Positions 39,566 through 52,365 of a stretch of DNA of 64,000 nt are shown here, one piece after another. The notes below the pieces were generated by a model. It saw only the letters and a program-made list of their open reading frames with translations. It ran no database searches and had not been told where the DNA came from. Location of the stretch: positions 62,001 through 126,000 of the forward strand of contig NZ_VMNI01000021.1 of the NCBI RefSeq assembly GCF_007625205.1, read 5' to 3'. Both the position numbers and the translations under genes were made by a program. The DNA comes from Denitromonas ohlonensis. Its GTDB lineage: Bacteria; Pseudomonadota; Gammaproteobacteria; Burkholderiales; Rhodocyclaceae. Positions within the stretch are counted from its first letter, which is position 1. Each line of letters opens with the position of its first letter.

Positions 39566-40498
39566 TTAGACGACCGCCTCTTCCTTGGTCTTTTTCGGTT
39601 GGATGAATTGCTCGCGCGACACGCCCAGCCACATCACCAGCGGGCTGGCGACCAGCACCGAGGAGTAGATGCCGAACAGGATGCCGATGGTCAGCGCCAG
39701 GGCGAAGTAGTACAGCGTTTCGCCCCCGAAGAGCAGCATCGACAAGACCATGACCTGCGTACTGCCGTGGGTGATGACGGTGCGGGAAATGGTGCGGGTG
39801 ATGGCGTGGTTGAGCACATCTGGCGTGCTCATGGCGCGCTTCTTTTTGAAGGTTTCGCGTACCCGGTCGAAAACCACGACCGATTCGTTGACCGAGTAAC
39901 CCAGCACCGCGAGCACGGCGGCCAGCACGGCCAGTGAGAACTCCCACTGGAAGAAGGCGAAGAAGCCGAGAATGATGATCACGTCGTGCAGGTTGGCGAT
40001 GATGGCCGAGATGGCGAAGCGCCACTCAAAGCGCAATGCCAAGTAGATCATGATGCCAATCACCACCAGCAGCAGCGCCATGCCGCCGTCGGCCGCCAGT
40101 TCCTTGCCGACCTGCGGGCCGACGAATTCGACCCGGCGCATTTCGCCTTTGGGGCCGTCCACCGTCGCCAGCATGCCAAGCACCTTTTCGGAGACCCGGT
40201 TGCTGTCCAGGCCGTCCTTGTTGGGCAGGCGGATCAGGATGTCGCGGGCGCTGCCGAAGTTCTGTACCTGGGCGTCGGGGTAGCCGCCTTCGCCCAGCGC
40301 GTCGCGGATGAGCTGCACCTGCGGCGCCTCGGCGTAGTTCACCTCCAGCAGCGTGCCGCCGGTGAACTCAACGCTCAGGTTGAGTCCGCGGGTGAGCAAA
40401 AACAGTACCGCCAGCGCGAAGGTGATGAACGAGATGATGTTGAACACCAGCGCGTGCTTCATGAACGGGATGTCGTTCTTGATGCGGAAGAATTCCAT
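39566..40498 (-). CDS. secF: Protein translocase subunit SecF
   Basis: RND-type inner-membrane subunit (310 residues, six membrane segments) that with SecD uses the proton gradient to pull secreted proteins across. The N-terminal region contains LNLSVEFTGGTLLEVNY (SecF signature FxGGT), with VVFDRVRETFKKKRAMSTPD in the fourth to fifth helix region. It is 42 bp downstream of secD. Confidence 0.95.
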   Translation of the reverse strand: MEFFRIKNDIPFMKHALVFNIISFITFALAVLFLLTRGLNLSVEFTGGTLLEVNYAEAPQVQLIRDALGEGGYPDAQVQNFGSARDILIRLPNKDGLDSNRVSEKVLGMLATVDGPKGEMRRVEFVGPQVGKELAADGGMALLLVVIGIMIYLALRFEWRFAISAIIANLHDVIIILGFFAFFQWEFSLAVLAAVLAVLGYSVNESVVVFDRVRETFKKKRAMSTPDVLNHAITRTISRTVITHGSTQVMVLSMLLFGGETLYYFALALTIGILFGIYSSVLVASPLVMWLGVSREQFIQPKKTKEEAVV

Positions 40499-40540
40499 GT
40501 TCGCAGTCCTTGCTGCCGGCGCGAACGCCGGCCAGTGTTA

Positions 40541-42403
40541 TCAGTTGTTGCTCGGCTTCCACACTTGTCCGATGGACAGGGCAGCGACTTTGCGGCGACG
40601 GCCATAGACCAGGTTGACCAGCGCACGCGACACCAGAATCGCGCTGAACATCGAGGTCATGATGCCCAGGCAATGCACCACGGCGAAGCCGCGCACCGGG
40701 CCGGAGCCGAATACCAGCAGCGCGATACCCGCGATCAGCGTGGTGACGTTGGAGTCGAGAATGGTGTCGAAGGCGCGGTCGTAGCCGGCGGTAATGGCCG
40801 CTTGCGGGCTGGAGCCATTGCGCAGTTCTTCGCGGATGCGCTCGTTGATCAGCACGTTGGCGTCAATCGCCATGCCCAGGGTCAGCGCGATGGCGGCGAT
40901 GCCCGGCAGGGTGAGCGTGGCCTGCAGCAGTGACAGCAGCGCGACCAGCAGCAACAGGTTGGCCGACAGCGCCAGCACCGACACCAGGCCGAAGAGGGCG
41001 TAGTAGGCGATCATGAACACCGCGATGGCGACGAAGCCCCACAGGGTGGAGTTGAAGCCTTTTTCGATGTTTTCGGCACCCAGGCTTGGGCCGACGGTGC
41101 GCTCTTCGATGATCTCCATCGGCGCGGCCAGCGAGCCGGCGCGCAGCAGCAGGGCCACGTCGGTGGCTTCCTGGGTGCTCATGCGGCCCGAAATCTGGAC
41201 CCGGCCGCCGGCGATTTCGCCGCGGATGACCGGCGCGGTGATGACTTCGCCCTTGCCCTTTTCGATCAGCAGGATGGCCATGCGCTTGTTGACGTTCTCG
41301 CGCGTGACGTCGCGGAAGATGCGGGCGCCGGCCGAGTCGAGCGTCAGGTGGACCGCCGGCTCCTGGGTCTGGCCATCAAAGCCGGGCTGTGCGTCGGTGA
41401 GGCGCTCGCCGGTGAGCACCACTTGCTTCTTGACCAGCAGGGGGCTGCCACCGCGTTCGGTGTACAGCTCGGTGCCGAAAGGCACGCGACCGGCCATGGC
41501 TTCTTCGAGGCGGCCGGCGGTGTCGTCGACCATGCGCACTTCGAGGGTGGCGGTACGGCCGAGGATGTCCTTGGCTTTGGCCACGTCCTGTACGCCGGGC
41601 AGTTGCACCACGATACGGTTGGCGCCTTGCTGCTGAATCACCGGTTCGGCCACGCCGAGTTCGTTGATCCGGTTGTGCAAGGTGGTGATGTTTTGCTTGA
41701 TCGCGAATTCCTGCAGCGTCTTGGCCGCTTGCGGGGTCAGCGTGGCGGTCAGACTGGCCTGTCCGTCTTCGTCGCGATCGACCAGGAGCAGATCGGCGGT
41801 GCTGGCCAGAATGGCTTTGCGACCGGCTTCGCGGACGTCGGTATCGCGGAAGCGGATTTCAACCGCGTTGCTGATACGACGGATGCCCGAGTGGCGCACG
41901 TCTTTGTCGCGCAGCAGGGTGCGCAGGTCGCCGGCGGTGGCGTCCATGCGTTTGGTGAGCGCGCCGTCCATGTCGACTTCGAGCAGGAAGTGCACGCCGC
42001 CGCGCAGGTCGAGGCCGAGGTACATGGGCAGGGCGCCGATGGAGGTCAGCCAGTTCGGCGAGGCCGAGAGCAGGTTGAGCGCCACCACATAGCTCGGGTC
42101 GGCGGCGTTCGGGTTCAGGCCGCGCTCAATGGCGTCCTTGCCCTGCAACTGCAGATCGGTCGTTTCAAAACGGGCGCGGACGCTGTTGGCGTCGGAGAAG
42201 ATGCCTGTGTGCGGGAGCTTCGCCGCGCTCAGGATCTCGGCCACGCGCGCTTCGACCTGCGCCGGTTCGAGCTTGAGGGTTGCCTTGCCGCTGGACACCT
42301 GAACGGCAGGCACTTCGCCGTAGAAGTTGGGCAGGGTGTAGATGAACCCGAAGATCAGCACGAGGGCGATCAGCAGGTTTTTCCAGAGGGGATAACGGTT
42401 CAT
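40541..42403 (-). CDS. secD: Protein translocase subunit SecD
   Basis: Partner of SecF (620 residues). The N-terminal helix is followed by the large P1 periplasmic domain with LGLDLRGGVHFLLEVD (the DLRGG motif), and C-terminal membrane helices with LTLGMAIDANVLINERIREE. The length is standard. It sits in the usual tgt-yajC-secD-secF order. Confidence 0.96.
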   Translation of the reverse strand: MNRYPLWKNLLIALVLIFGFIYTLPNFYGEVPAVQVSSGKATLKLEPAQVEARVAEILSAAKLPHTGIFSDANSVRARFETTDLQLQGKDAIERGLNPNAADPSYVVALNLLSASPNWLTSIGALPMYLGLDLRGGVHFLLEVDMDGALTKRMDATAGDLRTLLRDKDVRHSGIRRISNAVEIRFRDTDVREAGRKAILASTADLLLVDRDEDGQASLTATLTPQAAKTLQEFAIKQNITTLHNRINELGVAEPVIQQQGANRIVVQLPGVQDVAKAKDILGRTATLEVRMVDDTAGRLEEAMAGRVPFGTELYTERGGSPLLVKKQVVLTGERLTDAQPGFDGQTQEPAVHLTLDSAGARIFRDVTRENVNKRMAILLIEKGKGEVITAPVIRGEIAGGRVQISGRMSTQEATDVALLLRAGSLAAPMEIIEERTVGPSLGAENIEKGFNSTLWGFVAIAVFMIAYYALFGLVSVLALSANLLLLVALLSLLQATLTLPGIAAIALTLGMAIDANVLINERIREELRNGSSPQAAITAGYDRAFDTILDSNVTTLIAGIALLVFGSGPVRGFAVVHCLGIMTSMFSAILVSRALVNLVYGRRRKVAALSIGQVWKPSNN

Positions 42404-42474
42404 GGGCGAGTCGCCTGGTCTGGCGTGAATCAGAAACGGAGCGGGCGGCCAGGCCGCCCGTACGATACAAAGAC

Positions 42475-42798
42475 TTAGATGCTCTTGATGGTGCCTTTTG
42501 GCAGCACATTGGCAACGGCGAGTTTCTGAATCTTGAGATTCACGTTTTCAGCGACCTCGACCTCGCAGTAGGTGTCACCCACGCTGGTGATGCGACCGAT
42601 GACGCCGGCGAAGATGACTTCGTCGCCCTTGGCCAGCGCTTCGACCATGCCCTTGTGCTCTTTGGCGCGCTTCATCTGCGGACGGATCATGACGAAGTAC
42701 AGCACTGCAAACATCAGCAGCAGGGGCAGCAGGCCCATCAGACCGCCGCTGGGATCTGCCGCTCCGGCGGCTTGAGCGTAGGCATTGGAAATCAGCAC
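42475..42798 (-). CDS. yajC: Sec translocon accessory protein YajC
   Basis: Single-pass membrane protein (107 residues) associated with SecDF. The membrane helix LMGLLPLLLMFAVLYFVMI runs straight into RPQMKRAKEHKGMVEAL, the family signature. A small beta-rich cytoplasmic domain follows. Confidence 0.95.
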   Translation of the reverse strand: MLISNAYAQAAGAADPSGGLMGLLPLLLMFAVLYFVMIRPQMKRAKEHKGMVEALAKGDEVIFAGVIGRITSVGDTYCEVEVAENVNLKIQKLAVANVLPKGTIKSI

Positions 42799-42855
42799 GT
42801 TGGACTCCGATCACATTTCATTGAAAAGGCGGCAAGTATAGCAGTTGCAGGCAAC

Positions 42856-45005
<2,150 letters not shown>

Positions 45006-45009
45006 GTGC

Positions 45010-45038
45010 TTGATACGGGATCATGTTTTGGTGATAAT
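45010..45038 (+). promoter_or_regulatory. Sigma-70 promoter of tRNA-Leu
   Basis: TTGATA (45010-45015) and GATAAT (45033-45038) are separated by exactly 17 bp, and the tRNA begins 14 bp after the -10 element. Confidence 0.75.
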
Positions 45039-45051
45039 GCGCGGCTAGCCA

Positions 45052-45138
45052 GCCGGGATGGCGGAATCGGTAGACGCAGCGGATTCAAAATCCGCCGGTG
45101 GTGACACTGTGGGGGTTCGAGTCCCCCTCCCGGCACCA
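45052..45138 (+). tRNA. tRNA-Leu (anticodon CAA)
   Basis: An 87-nt class II tRNA with encoded CCA. Acceptor stem GCCGGGA/TCCCGGC, discriminator A, anticodon stem GCGGA/TCCGC around loop TTCAAAA (anticodon CAA, reads UUG), a long variable arm, and T-loop GGGGGTTCGAGTCCCCC. No integrase or att-like repeat was seen next to it. Confidence 0.96.
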
Positions 45139-45242
45139 GCGCTTCAATCGTGGGCGAAAAGCCCCGAATCTTATCCGTCACACGACGGCCTTGCCAAGTA
45201 CAGCGGCACAGGCCCTGACGGAATCCAGCGGAGAATGCTTTC

Positions 45243-46193
45243 ATGGCGCTCGACCCCAAAGCCCGGGGACTGCTCGACATGGTTCAGCGTGTGGGTGTGC
45301 CGCGCTTTCACGAGCTGGATGTTCCTCAGGCGCGCCGCGCCTCTGAAAAATTGCTGTTTGCCTTCCGGCCTGATGCGCCGCCGGTCGCTTCGGTCACCGA
45401 GGTGCCGATCGGCCGTCGCGACGGATCGGTGTTGATGGCCCGGCTGTACCGCCCTTTGCAGGCTAAGTCCGGTCAGGTGCTGCCCCTGTTGGTTTTCTAT
45501 CACGGCGGCGGCTGGTGCGTGGGCGATGTGCCGTCCTACGACGTGGTGTGCCGCGAACTGGCCAATGGCGCAGGTTGTGCGGTGTTGTCGGTGGAGTACC
45601 GCCTGGCGCCCGAGCACCCCTTCCCCGCGGCTTTTGACGATGCCTTGCTGGCGCCGGACTGGGCCATCGAGCAGGCCGATTTGCTGGAAATCGATCCTGA
45701 CCGCGTCGCCTTGGGCGGCGACAGTGCCGGTGGCAACTTGCTGCTGGGCGCGGCACTGGCCTGGCGCGACCGTGCTGGCGTGCCGCCGCTGCGCTATCTG
45801 GCTGCGATCTATCCGTGCACCGAAATCCACAGCAGTCGGCCCAGTCGCGAGACCTATGCCGACGGCTATTTTCTGGATCGCGCAACCCTGCAGTGGTTCT
45901 TTGAGCGCTACTTACCCAATGGCGAGTCCGAAGACTGGCGCGCGTCGCCGATGCGCGCCTCGTCCTTGGCCGGTTTGCCGCCGATGACGCTGGTGACGGC
46001 AGGCTGCGACCCATTGACTGACGACTGTCTCGCGTTTGCCGAGCGGGCGCAGGCGGAGGGCGTCACGGTGCGCCATCATGCTTACGACGGCATGGTGCAC
46101 GGCTTCTTCACGCTGGGCGGCTACTTCCCGCAAGCCAATGTCGCGGTGGCGCAAGTGGCCGCCGATCTGGCCGAGGCGCTGTCGCTCACCTAA
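45243..46193 (+). CDS. Alpha/beta hydrolase (HSL/acetyl-esterase family)
   Basis: Carboxylesterase-like hydrolase (316 residues) of the hormone-sensitive-lipase group. The oxyanion-hole motif is HGGGW (His87-Trp91). The nucleophile elbow is GDSAGG (Ser161), with YRLAPEHPFPAA before it. Asp in AGCDPLTDDC and His in DGMVHGFF complete the triad. No signal peptide is apparent, so it is probably cytoplasmic. Its substrate is unknown. It lies between tRNA-Leu and the opposing nirE gene. Confidence 0.9.
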   Translation: MALDPKARGLLDMVQRVGVPRFHELDVPQARRASEKLLFAFRPDAPPVASVTEVPIGRRDGSVLMARLYRPLQAKSGQVLPLLVFYHGGGWCVGDVPSYDVVCRELANGAGCAVLSVEYRLAPEHPFPAAFDDALLAPDWAIEQADLLEIDPDRVALGGDSAGGNLLLGAALAWRDRAGVPPLRYLAAIYPCTEIHSSRPSRETYADGYFLDRATLQWFFERYLPNGESEDWRASPMRASSLAGLPPMTLVTAGCDPLTDDCLAFAERAQAEGVTVRHHAYDGMVHGFFTLGGYFPQANVAVAQVAADLAEALSLT

Positions 46194-46241
46194 AAACGCC
46201 GTACATCGATGCGGCGTGAATGCTTGAATGTTTCGTCCGAA

Positions 46242-47192
46242 TCAAGCGGTTTCTTCGGCCAGCGCGTGCTGATACCAGTCCAGGCGGTGATGCAGCTTGA
46301 CCACCTGCCCGACGATGAGCAGTGCCGGCGGGCGCAGGCCTGCCTCGGCCAGCGCGTCGGCCAGCGTGCCGAGCGTGGCCACCACCGTGCGCTGATGATC
46401 GGTGGTGCCGTTTTGTACCGCGGCCGCCGGCGTGTCGGCCGGTACACCATGCGCGATCAGCTGCTTTGAGATCTGCGGCAGCGCGCCGATCCCCATGTAG
46501 ATCACCACGGTTTGATGCGGTCGCGCCAGCGCGGCCCAGTCCAGGTCGGCGGTGCCGTCCTGGAGATGACCGGTGGCGAAGGTACAGGACTGGGCGTAGT
46601 CGCGGTGCGTGAGCGGAATGCCGGCGTAGGCCGACACCCCGGAGGCCGCGGTGATGCCGGGTACCACTTCGAAGCGCACGCCGGATTGCACCAGCTCTTC
46701 AATTTCTTCGCCGCCACGTCCAAAAATGAACGGGTCACCGCCCTTGAGACGGACGACATGCTTGCCGGCCTGCGCCATGCGTACCAACAGGGTGTTGATC
46801 TCACCTTGTGGCAGGGTGTGATTGCCGGCTTCCTTGCCTACATAGACGCGTTCAGCGTCGTCGCGGATCAGGGTCAGGATGTGTTCGCCGACCAGGTGAT
46901 CATAGACCACCGCATCGGCTGCCGCGATCAGCCGGGCGGCGCGTAGCGTCAGCAGTTCGGGGTCGCCGGGACCCGCACCCACCAGACTGACGACGCCGTC
47001 GGGCGTCTTGCCTTGTCGTGCCGGGGCGCCGTCTGGCGGTGTGAGGCTTCGGCTTCGCGGCGGAATCGGTCGGCCGCTGATGCCGCGGGCTTCGAGTCGG
47101 TCGACGATGCGTTGGAGTAGCGACGACAGGGCCGGGGCGGTCAATCCATTGTTACAGGTCAAACTGGTGTCTTGGCCGGCCATGTTCGTCAT
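46242..47192 (-). CDS. nirE: Uroporphyrinogen-III C-methyltransferase (NirE/CobA)
   Basis: SAM-dependent methyltransferase making precorrin-2, the entry to siroheme and heme d1. Motifs are [18 protein letters not shown], the SAM-loop [17 protein letters not shown] and [18 protein letters not shown]. It is divergent from nirS, next to an FNR/DNR box, so nirE is the likely role. At 316 residues it has about 65 residues before the first motif, longer than usual. No ATG occurs between residue 4 and the core, so the extension may be real. Confidence 0.9.
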   Translation of the reverse strand: MTNMAGQDTSLTCNNGLTAPALSSLLQRIVDRLEARGISGRPIPPRSRSLTPPDGAPARQGKTPDGVVSLVGAGPGDPELLTLRAARLIAAADAVVYDHLVGEHILTLIRDDAERVYVGKEAGNHTLPQGEINTLLVRMAQAGKHVVRLKGGDPFIFGRGGEEIEELVQSGVRFEVVPGITAASGVSAYAGIPLTHRDYAQSCTFATGHLQDGTADLDWAALARPHQTVVIYMGIGALPQISKQLIAHGVPADTPAAAVQNGTTDHQRTVVATLGTLADALAEAGLRPPALLIVGQVVKLHHRLDWYQHALAEETA

Positions 47193-47242
47193 CCTCGGGT
47201 TCGATGGGGTATGACTGTAACAACCCTTCTATCGGATCAAGA

Positions 47243-47256
47243 TTGATTGGAGTCAA
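47243..47256. promoter_or_regulatory. FNR/DNR-type box between nirE and nirS
   Basis: TTGAT-TGGA-GTCAA, matching TTGAT-N4-ATCAA at nine of ten positions. Its centre is about 88 bp before the nirS start and 57 bp before the nirE start, so it could serve either gene. Confidence 0.7.
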
Positions 47257-47274
47257 AGACGCAGCGGTTCGTGA

Positions 47275-49008
<1,734 letters not shown>

Positions 49009-49032
49009 GCAACATCGGGTAGACGTTTGACC

Positions 49033-49055
49033 CCGGGGGCTTCGGCCCCCGGTTT
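49033..49055 (+). terminator. Hairpin between nirS and nirT
   Basis: Stem CCGGGGGC / GCCCCCGG (49033-49040, 49045-49052) with a TTCG loop and a short TTT. It is a candidate partial terminator or mRNA 3'-end stabiliser, giving more nirS than nirTB message. Confidence 0.55.
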
Positions 49056-49111
49056 ATCACTGATAGCGATTGCAACGGTTGCCGTTCCGGGCAGCCCAAG
49101 AAGGATAGAAA

Positions 49112-49720
49112 ATGACGGATCAATCCAGCGACAACTCGGGCCGGAAAACGGGCTTTCTGGCGAGCTTGCGCCGTCCGAGTGCCAAGTATTCCCTCCTGAC
49201 ACTCCTCGTCGTCGGGTTTTTCTCGGGTGTCTTCTTCTGGGGCGGATTCAATACGGCCATGGAAGCAACCAATACGCTGGAGTTCTGCATCTCGTGCCAC
49301 GAGATGAAGGACAACGTGTATCAAGAATACAAACAGACCATTCACTACTCGAACCGCACCGGCGTGCGTGCCGTGTGCTCCGACTGTCATGTGCCCAAGG
49401 ACTGGACACACAAGATGATCCGCAAGATCCAGGCCTCCAAGGAAGTATGGGGCAAGATCACCGGCGTCATCGACACCAAGGAAAAATTCGAAGAGAATCG
49501 TTTGCGTCTGGCGCGTAACGAGTGGGCCCGGATGAAAGCCTCCGACTCGCGCGAGTGTCGCAACTGTCACAGTTTTGATGGCATGAATCCGGAAGCGCAG
49601 GCCAAGCGTGCGCAGAAGAGCCACACGTTCGCCATCGAAGACAACATGACCTGCATCGACTGCCATAAAGGGATTGCGCACAACAAACCTGAAGGCATGA
49701 CCGAAGAGGATGAAGGTTAA
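49112..49720 (+). CDS. nirT: NapC/NirT-family tetraheme cytochrome c
   Basis: Membrane-anchored quinol-oxidising cytochrome (202 residues) passing electrons to periplasmic reductases. An N-terminal anchor helix (about 27-48) is followed by four CxxCH motifs: CISCH (Cys59-His63), CSDCH, CRNCH and CIDCH. The order nirS-nirT-nirB is like Pseudomonas stutzeri. Role as donor to NirS is inferred from position. Confidence 0.93.
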   Translation: MTDQSSDNSGRKTGFLASLRRPSAKYSLLTLLVVGFFSGVFFWGGFNTAMEATNTLEFCISCHEMKDNVYQEYKQTIHYSNRTGVRAVCSDCHVPKDWTHKMIRKIQASKEVWGKITGVIDTKEKFEENRLRLARNEWARMKASDSRECRNCHSFDGMNPEAQAKRAQKSHTFAIEDNMTCIDCHKGIAHNKPEGMTEEDEG

Positions 49721-49774
49721 ATGGCGGGCAACCGCTGACTTGTAGCAAACCCAATGACCTACAGGGGACAAAAC

Positions 49775-50650
49775 ATGAGCATGAAGTTTTCCGCAATCGC
49801 ACTGGGCGTCGCACTGTCTTTTGGTGCCGGCGTGGCCAATGCCGCCGAGCCTGCCGACTGGAGTAAGGTCGCTGCCAAGAAGATCACCGTGTTCTATCCG
49901 GGTGTGTCGCCGATCGAGTGGATCACCAAGGGCAGCGACCACGGTGGTGCCCGCCTGTTGAAGAAGGGCGAGACCTGTGTCGGCTGTCACGAAGAAGAAC
50001 TCGCCGATATGGGCCAGAAAATGGCTAGCGGCAGCAAGATCGAACCGACACCGATCGCCGGCAAGGCCCCATCCATTCCGGTCAGCGTGCAGGCAGCGCA
50101 TGACGGTGAAAATCTCTATCTGCGCTTTAACTGGAAAGAGCCGAAGGCCTCTGGCGCCGCCAAGATGGATGCCGACAACCAGGTGAAGGTGGCCTTCATG
50201 CTTGAGGGCAACAAGGTGGAGCGTGCAGATCAGTCCGGCTGCTGGGAGACCTGCCACTCTGATGCCCGCACCATGCCGGGCGCCGACGACAAGAAAACCA
50301 AGTATGTCAAAGGTGGCGATCTGGCCAGCGGCAAGTACTACGACCTGATTCAGTGGCGCAGCGGCAAGGGCGAAGGCCACGACGGTTACGTCGCCGACAA
50401 GCGCGTTGAGGACGGTGGCAAGGGACTGGTGAAAGCCGAGGGCAAGAAGGACGGCGACACCTGGACCGTGGTATTCACCCGCAAGCTGGCCGGTGGTGGC
50501 GAAGGGGATATCGCCCTGGCCACGGGCAAGACCTACAACTTCGGCTTCGCGGTGCATGACGACCACGCCAAGGGTCGTTTCCACCAGGTGTCGATGGGTT
50601 ACACCCTGGGGATTGATGCCAAGGCAGATATCGTCGCTGCGAAGCAGTGA
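49775..50650 (+). CDS. nirB: NirB-like periplasmic cytochrome c-552
   Basis: Secreted heme protein (291 residues) with an N-terminal signal peptide (to about residue 23) and a fold of the cytochrome c-552/ethylbenzene-dehydrogenase heme-binding type. One CxxCH is present (CVGCH, Cys68-His72). The second candidate site is CWETCH (Cys156, Cys160, His161), a CxxxCH motif with one extra residue. ATG at 49775 has AGGGGA at good distance; 49754 is also possible. It follows nirT and ends at a strong terminator. NirB of P. stutzeri is a diheme c-552. Confidence 0.82.
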   Translation: MSMKFSAIALGVALSFGAGVANAAEPADWSKVAAKKITVFYPGVSPIEWITKGSDHGGARLLKKGETCVGCHEEELADMGQKMASGSKIEPTPIAGKAPSIPVSVQAAHDGENLYLRFNWKEPKASGAAKMDADNQVKVAFMLEGNKVERADQSGCWETCHSDARTMPGADDKKTKYVKGGDLASGKYYDLIQWRSGKGEGHDGYVADKRVEDGGKGLVKAEGKKDGDTWTVVFTRKLAGGGEGDIALATGKTYNFGFAVHDDHAKGRFHQVSMGYTLGIDAKADIVAAKQ

Positions 50651-50672
50651 GCGATCTGTCTGTAGTGTGTTG

Positions 50673-50699
50673 AAAAGGCGCCTTCGGGCGCCTTTTTTA
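50673..50699 (+). terminator. Intrinsic terminator of nirSTB
   Basis: Ten-bp perfect stem AAAAGGCGCC / GGCGCCTTTT (50673-50682, 50687-50696) with a TTCG loop and T-run. Confidence 0.92.
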
Positions 50700-50749
50700 T
50701 TGTGCAATCAGGGTCTTGGTGGCAGATATCCATGGCAAAAGAGGGGGCT

Positions 50750-50763
50750 TTGACAACTGTCAA
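50750..50763. promoter_or_regulatory. FNR/DNR-type box of the nirC operon
   Basis: TTGAC-AACT-GTCAA, a fully symmetrical half-site pair. Its centre is about 63 bp before the nirC start, the distance expected for a class II activator site at -41.5 with a short leader. Confidence 0.78.
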
Positions 50764-50819
50764 GGGCGGCCGGTGGGGCATGGCCTAAGGTGGCGGACAT
50801 TGAAGGAGAGGAGTCGTCA

Positions 50820-51182
50820 ATGCGCTTTGATCGATCGCTGTGGGTGCATGTGCTGGTGTTGCTCGGGGTGGCTGCCGTGGCCGCGTCCGCGCAGGCCGAG
50901 CCCGCCACCGAACGGCAGCGCGAGCTGGTCAATATGGTGCGGCAGGACTGTGGGTCCTGCCACGGGCTGACGCTCAAGGGCGGCCTCGGGCCGGCTTTGT
51001 TGCCGGAGACGCTGCGCGACAAGCCGGCCGACGCGCTGGTTGCCACGGTAATGATGGGACGCCCAGGCACGGCGATGCCGGGCTGGGCGCCGTTTATGAA
51101 TGAAAGCGAAGCAGCGTGGATCGTGCAGCGTTTGATGCAGGGTTTCCCGCCGGTTGCTGCACAGATGGAGTTGTCGAAATGA
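50820..51182 (+). CDS. nirC: Cytochrome c55X NirC
   Basis: Small periplasmic monoheme cytochrome c (120 residues). It has a signal peptide (to about residue 26) and heme motif CGSCHG (Cys44, Cys47, His48), with axial Met in the GTAMPGWAPF segment. In other denitrifiers NirC gives electrons to NirS or acts in heme d1 maturation. AAGGAGAGGAG precedes the ATG. The stop overlaps nirF. Confidence 0.9.
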   Translation: MRFDRSLWVHVLVLLGVAAVAASAQAEPATERQRELVNMVRQDCGSCHGLTLKGGLGPALLPETLRDKPADALVATVMMGRPGTAMPGWAPFMNESEAAWIVQRLMQGFPPVAAQMELSK

Positions 51183-52354
51183 CGGTTCGGATGTTGGGCG
51201 CCAGTTTGCTGTCTTTGGGGCTGCTGGCAGGATGTGCGCAAACGCCGGTGCTGCGCGGCACGGGTGACCTGGGTGTGGTGATCGAGCGGGCAACGGGATC
51301 GGTGCAGGTGGTTGAGCATTCGGGGCGCACGAGCCTCGGTTCGGTGCCGGGTCTGGGCGATTTGTCGCATGCCCATGTGACCTACTCGCGCGATGCGCGC
51401 TACGCCTTTGTGTTTGGCCGGGACGGTGGGCTGACCAAGGTTGATCTGCTGACCCGGACCATCGTCAAGCGGGTCATCCAGGCCGGCAATTCGATTGGCG
51501 GCTCGGTGTCGCAGGATGGCCGCCTGGTGGTCGCTCAGAACTATCAGCCGGGCGGCATCAAGGCCTTTGATGCCGATACGCTGGAACTGGTGTCCGAAGT
51601 GCCCGCAGAGTACGCGCCGGGGAAGTTTTCCAAGGTGGTGGGTCTGGCGGATGTGCCTGGACAGAAGTTTGTTTATGCGTTGTTCGATGCGGGTGAAATC
51701 TGGGTGACGGATTTTTCCGATCCCAAGCACCCCAAGACCACGCGCTTTCCGGCCGGACAGCAACCCTACGACGGCCTGGTGACGCCAGATGGGCGCTACT
51801 TCATGGCCGGGCTGTTCGGTGAGGATGGCATCGCGTTGCTGGATCTGTGGCACCTGGAGAAGGGCGCGCGGAAGATTCTCGATGGCTACGGCCGTGGCGA
51901 AGAAAAGCTGCCGGTGTACAAAATGCCGCACCTGCGCGGCTGGGCGATGGCGGGGGGCTTTGCCTTTTTGCCGGCGATCGGGCGTCATGAGGTGCTGGTG
52001 GTCGATACCAAGACCTGGACCGAGGCCGCGCGCGTGCCGGTCAAGGGGCAACCGGTGTTTGTGATGGCGCGGCCGGATGGTCGCCAGGTGTGGGTGAATT
52101 TCGCCTTCCCCGACAATGGCTGGGTGCAGGTGATTGATACCCCGACGCGCGAGGTGATCAAGACGCTGGCGCCGGGCAAGGCGGTGCTGCACATGGAGTT
52201 TACGCCGCGTGGTGACAACGTCTGGGTGTCGGCGCGTGACGACAATCGCGTGACGGTGTTCGACACCGATACGTTTGAAGTGCGCAAGACCTTGCCGGCG
52301 ACGGCACCTTCCGGGATCTTCTTCAGCCATCGTGCTGCGCGGATCGGGTTCTAA
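51179..52354 (+). CDS. nirF: Heme d1 biosynthesis protein NirF
   Basis: Periplasmic d1-propeller-like protein (391 residues) needed for heme d1 maturation. The N-terminus has a lipobox (LLAGC, Cys in LGLLAGCAQ), so it is probably a lipoprotein. It resembles the d1 domain of NirS but has no cytochrome c domain. Segments such as FGRDGGLTKVDLLTRTIVKR and DNRVTVFDTDTFEVRKTLPA match the family. ATG at 51179 overlaps the nirC stop. Confidence 0.93.
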   Translation: MTVRMLGASLLSLGLLAGCAQTPVLRGTGDLGVVIERATGSVQVVEHSGRTSLGSVPGLGDLSHAHVTYSRDARYAFVFGRDGGLTKVDLLTRTIVKRVIQAGNSIGGSVSQDGRLVVAQNYQPGGIKAFDADTLELVSEVPAEYAPGKFSKVVGLADVPGQKFVYALFDAGEIWVTDFSDPKHPKTTRFPAGQQPYDGLVTPDGRYFMAGLFGEDGIALLDLWHLEKGARKILDGYGRGEEKLPVYKMPHLRGWAMAGGFAFLPAIGRHEVLVVDTKTWTEAARVPVKGQPVFVMARPDGRQVWVNFAFPDNGWVQVIDTPTREVIKTLAPGKAVLHMEFTPRGDNVWVSARDDNRVTVFDTDTFEVRKTLPATAPSGIFFSHRAARIGF

Positions 52355-52365
52355 GGGGGGCCGCC

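Noticed and set aside
45052-46193. tRNA-Leu as an integration site with the adjacent hydrolase as cargo
   Set aside because: No integrase, no repeat of the tRNA 3' end and no change in gene style was seen; the next genes are core functions.
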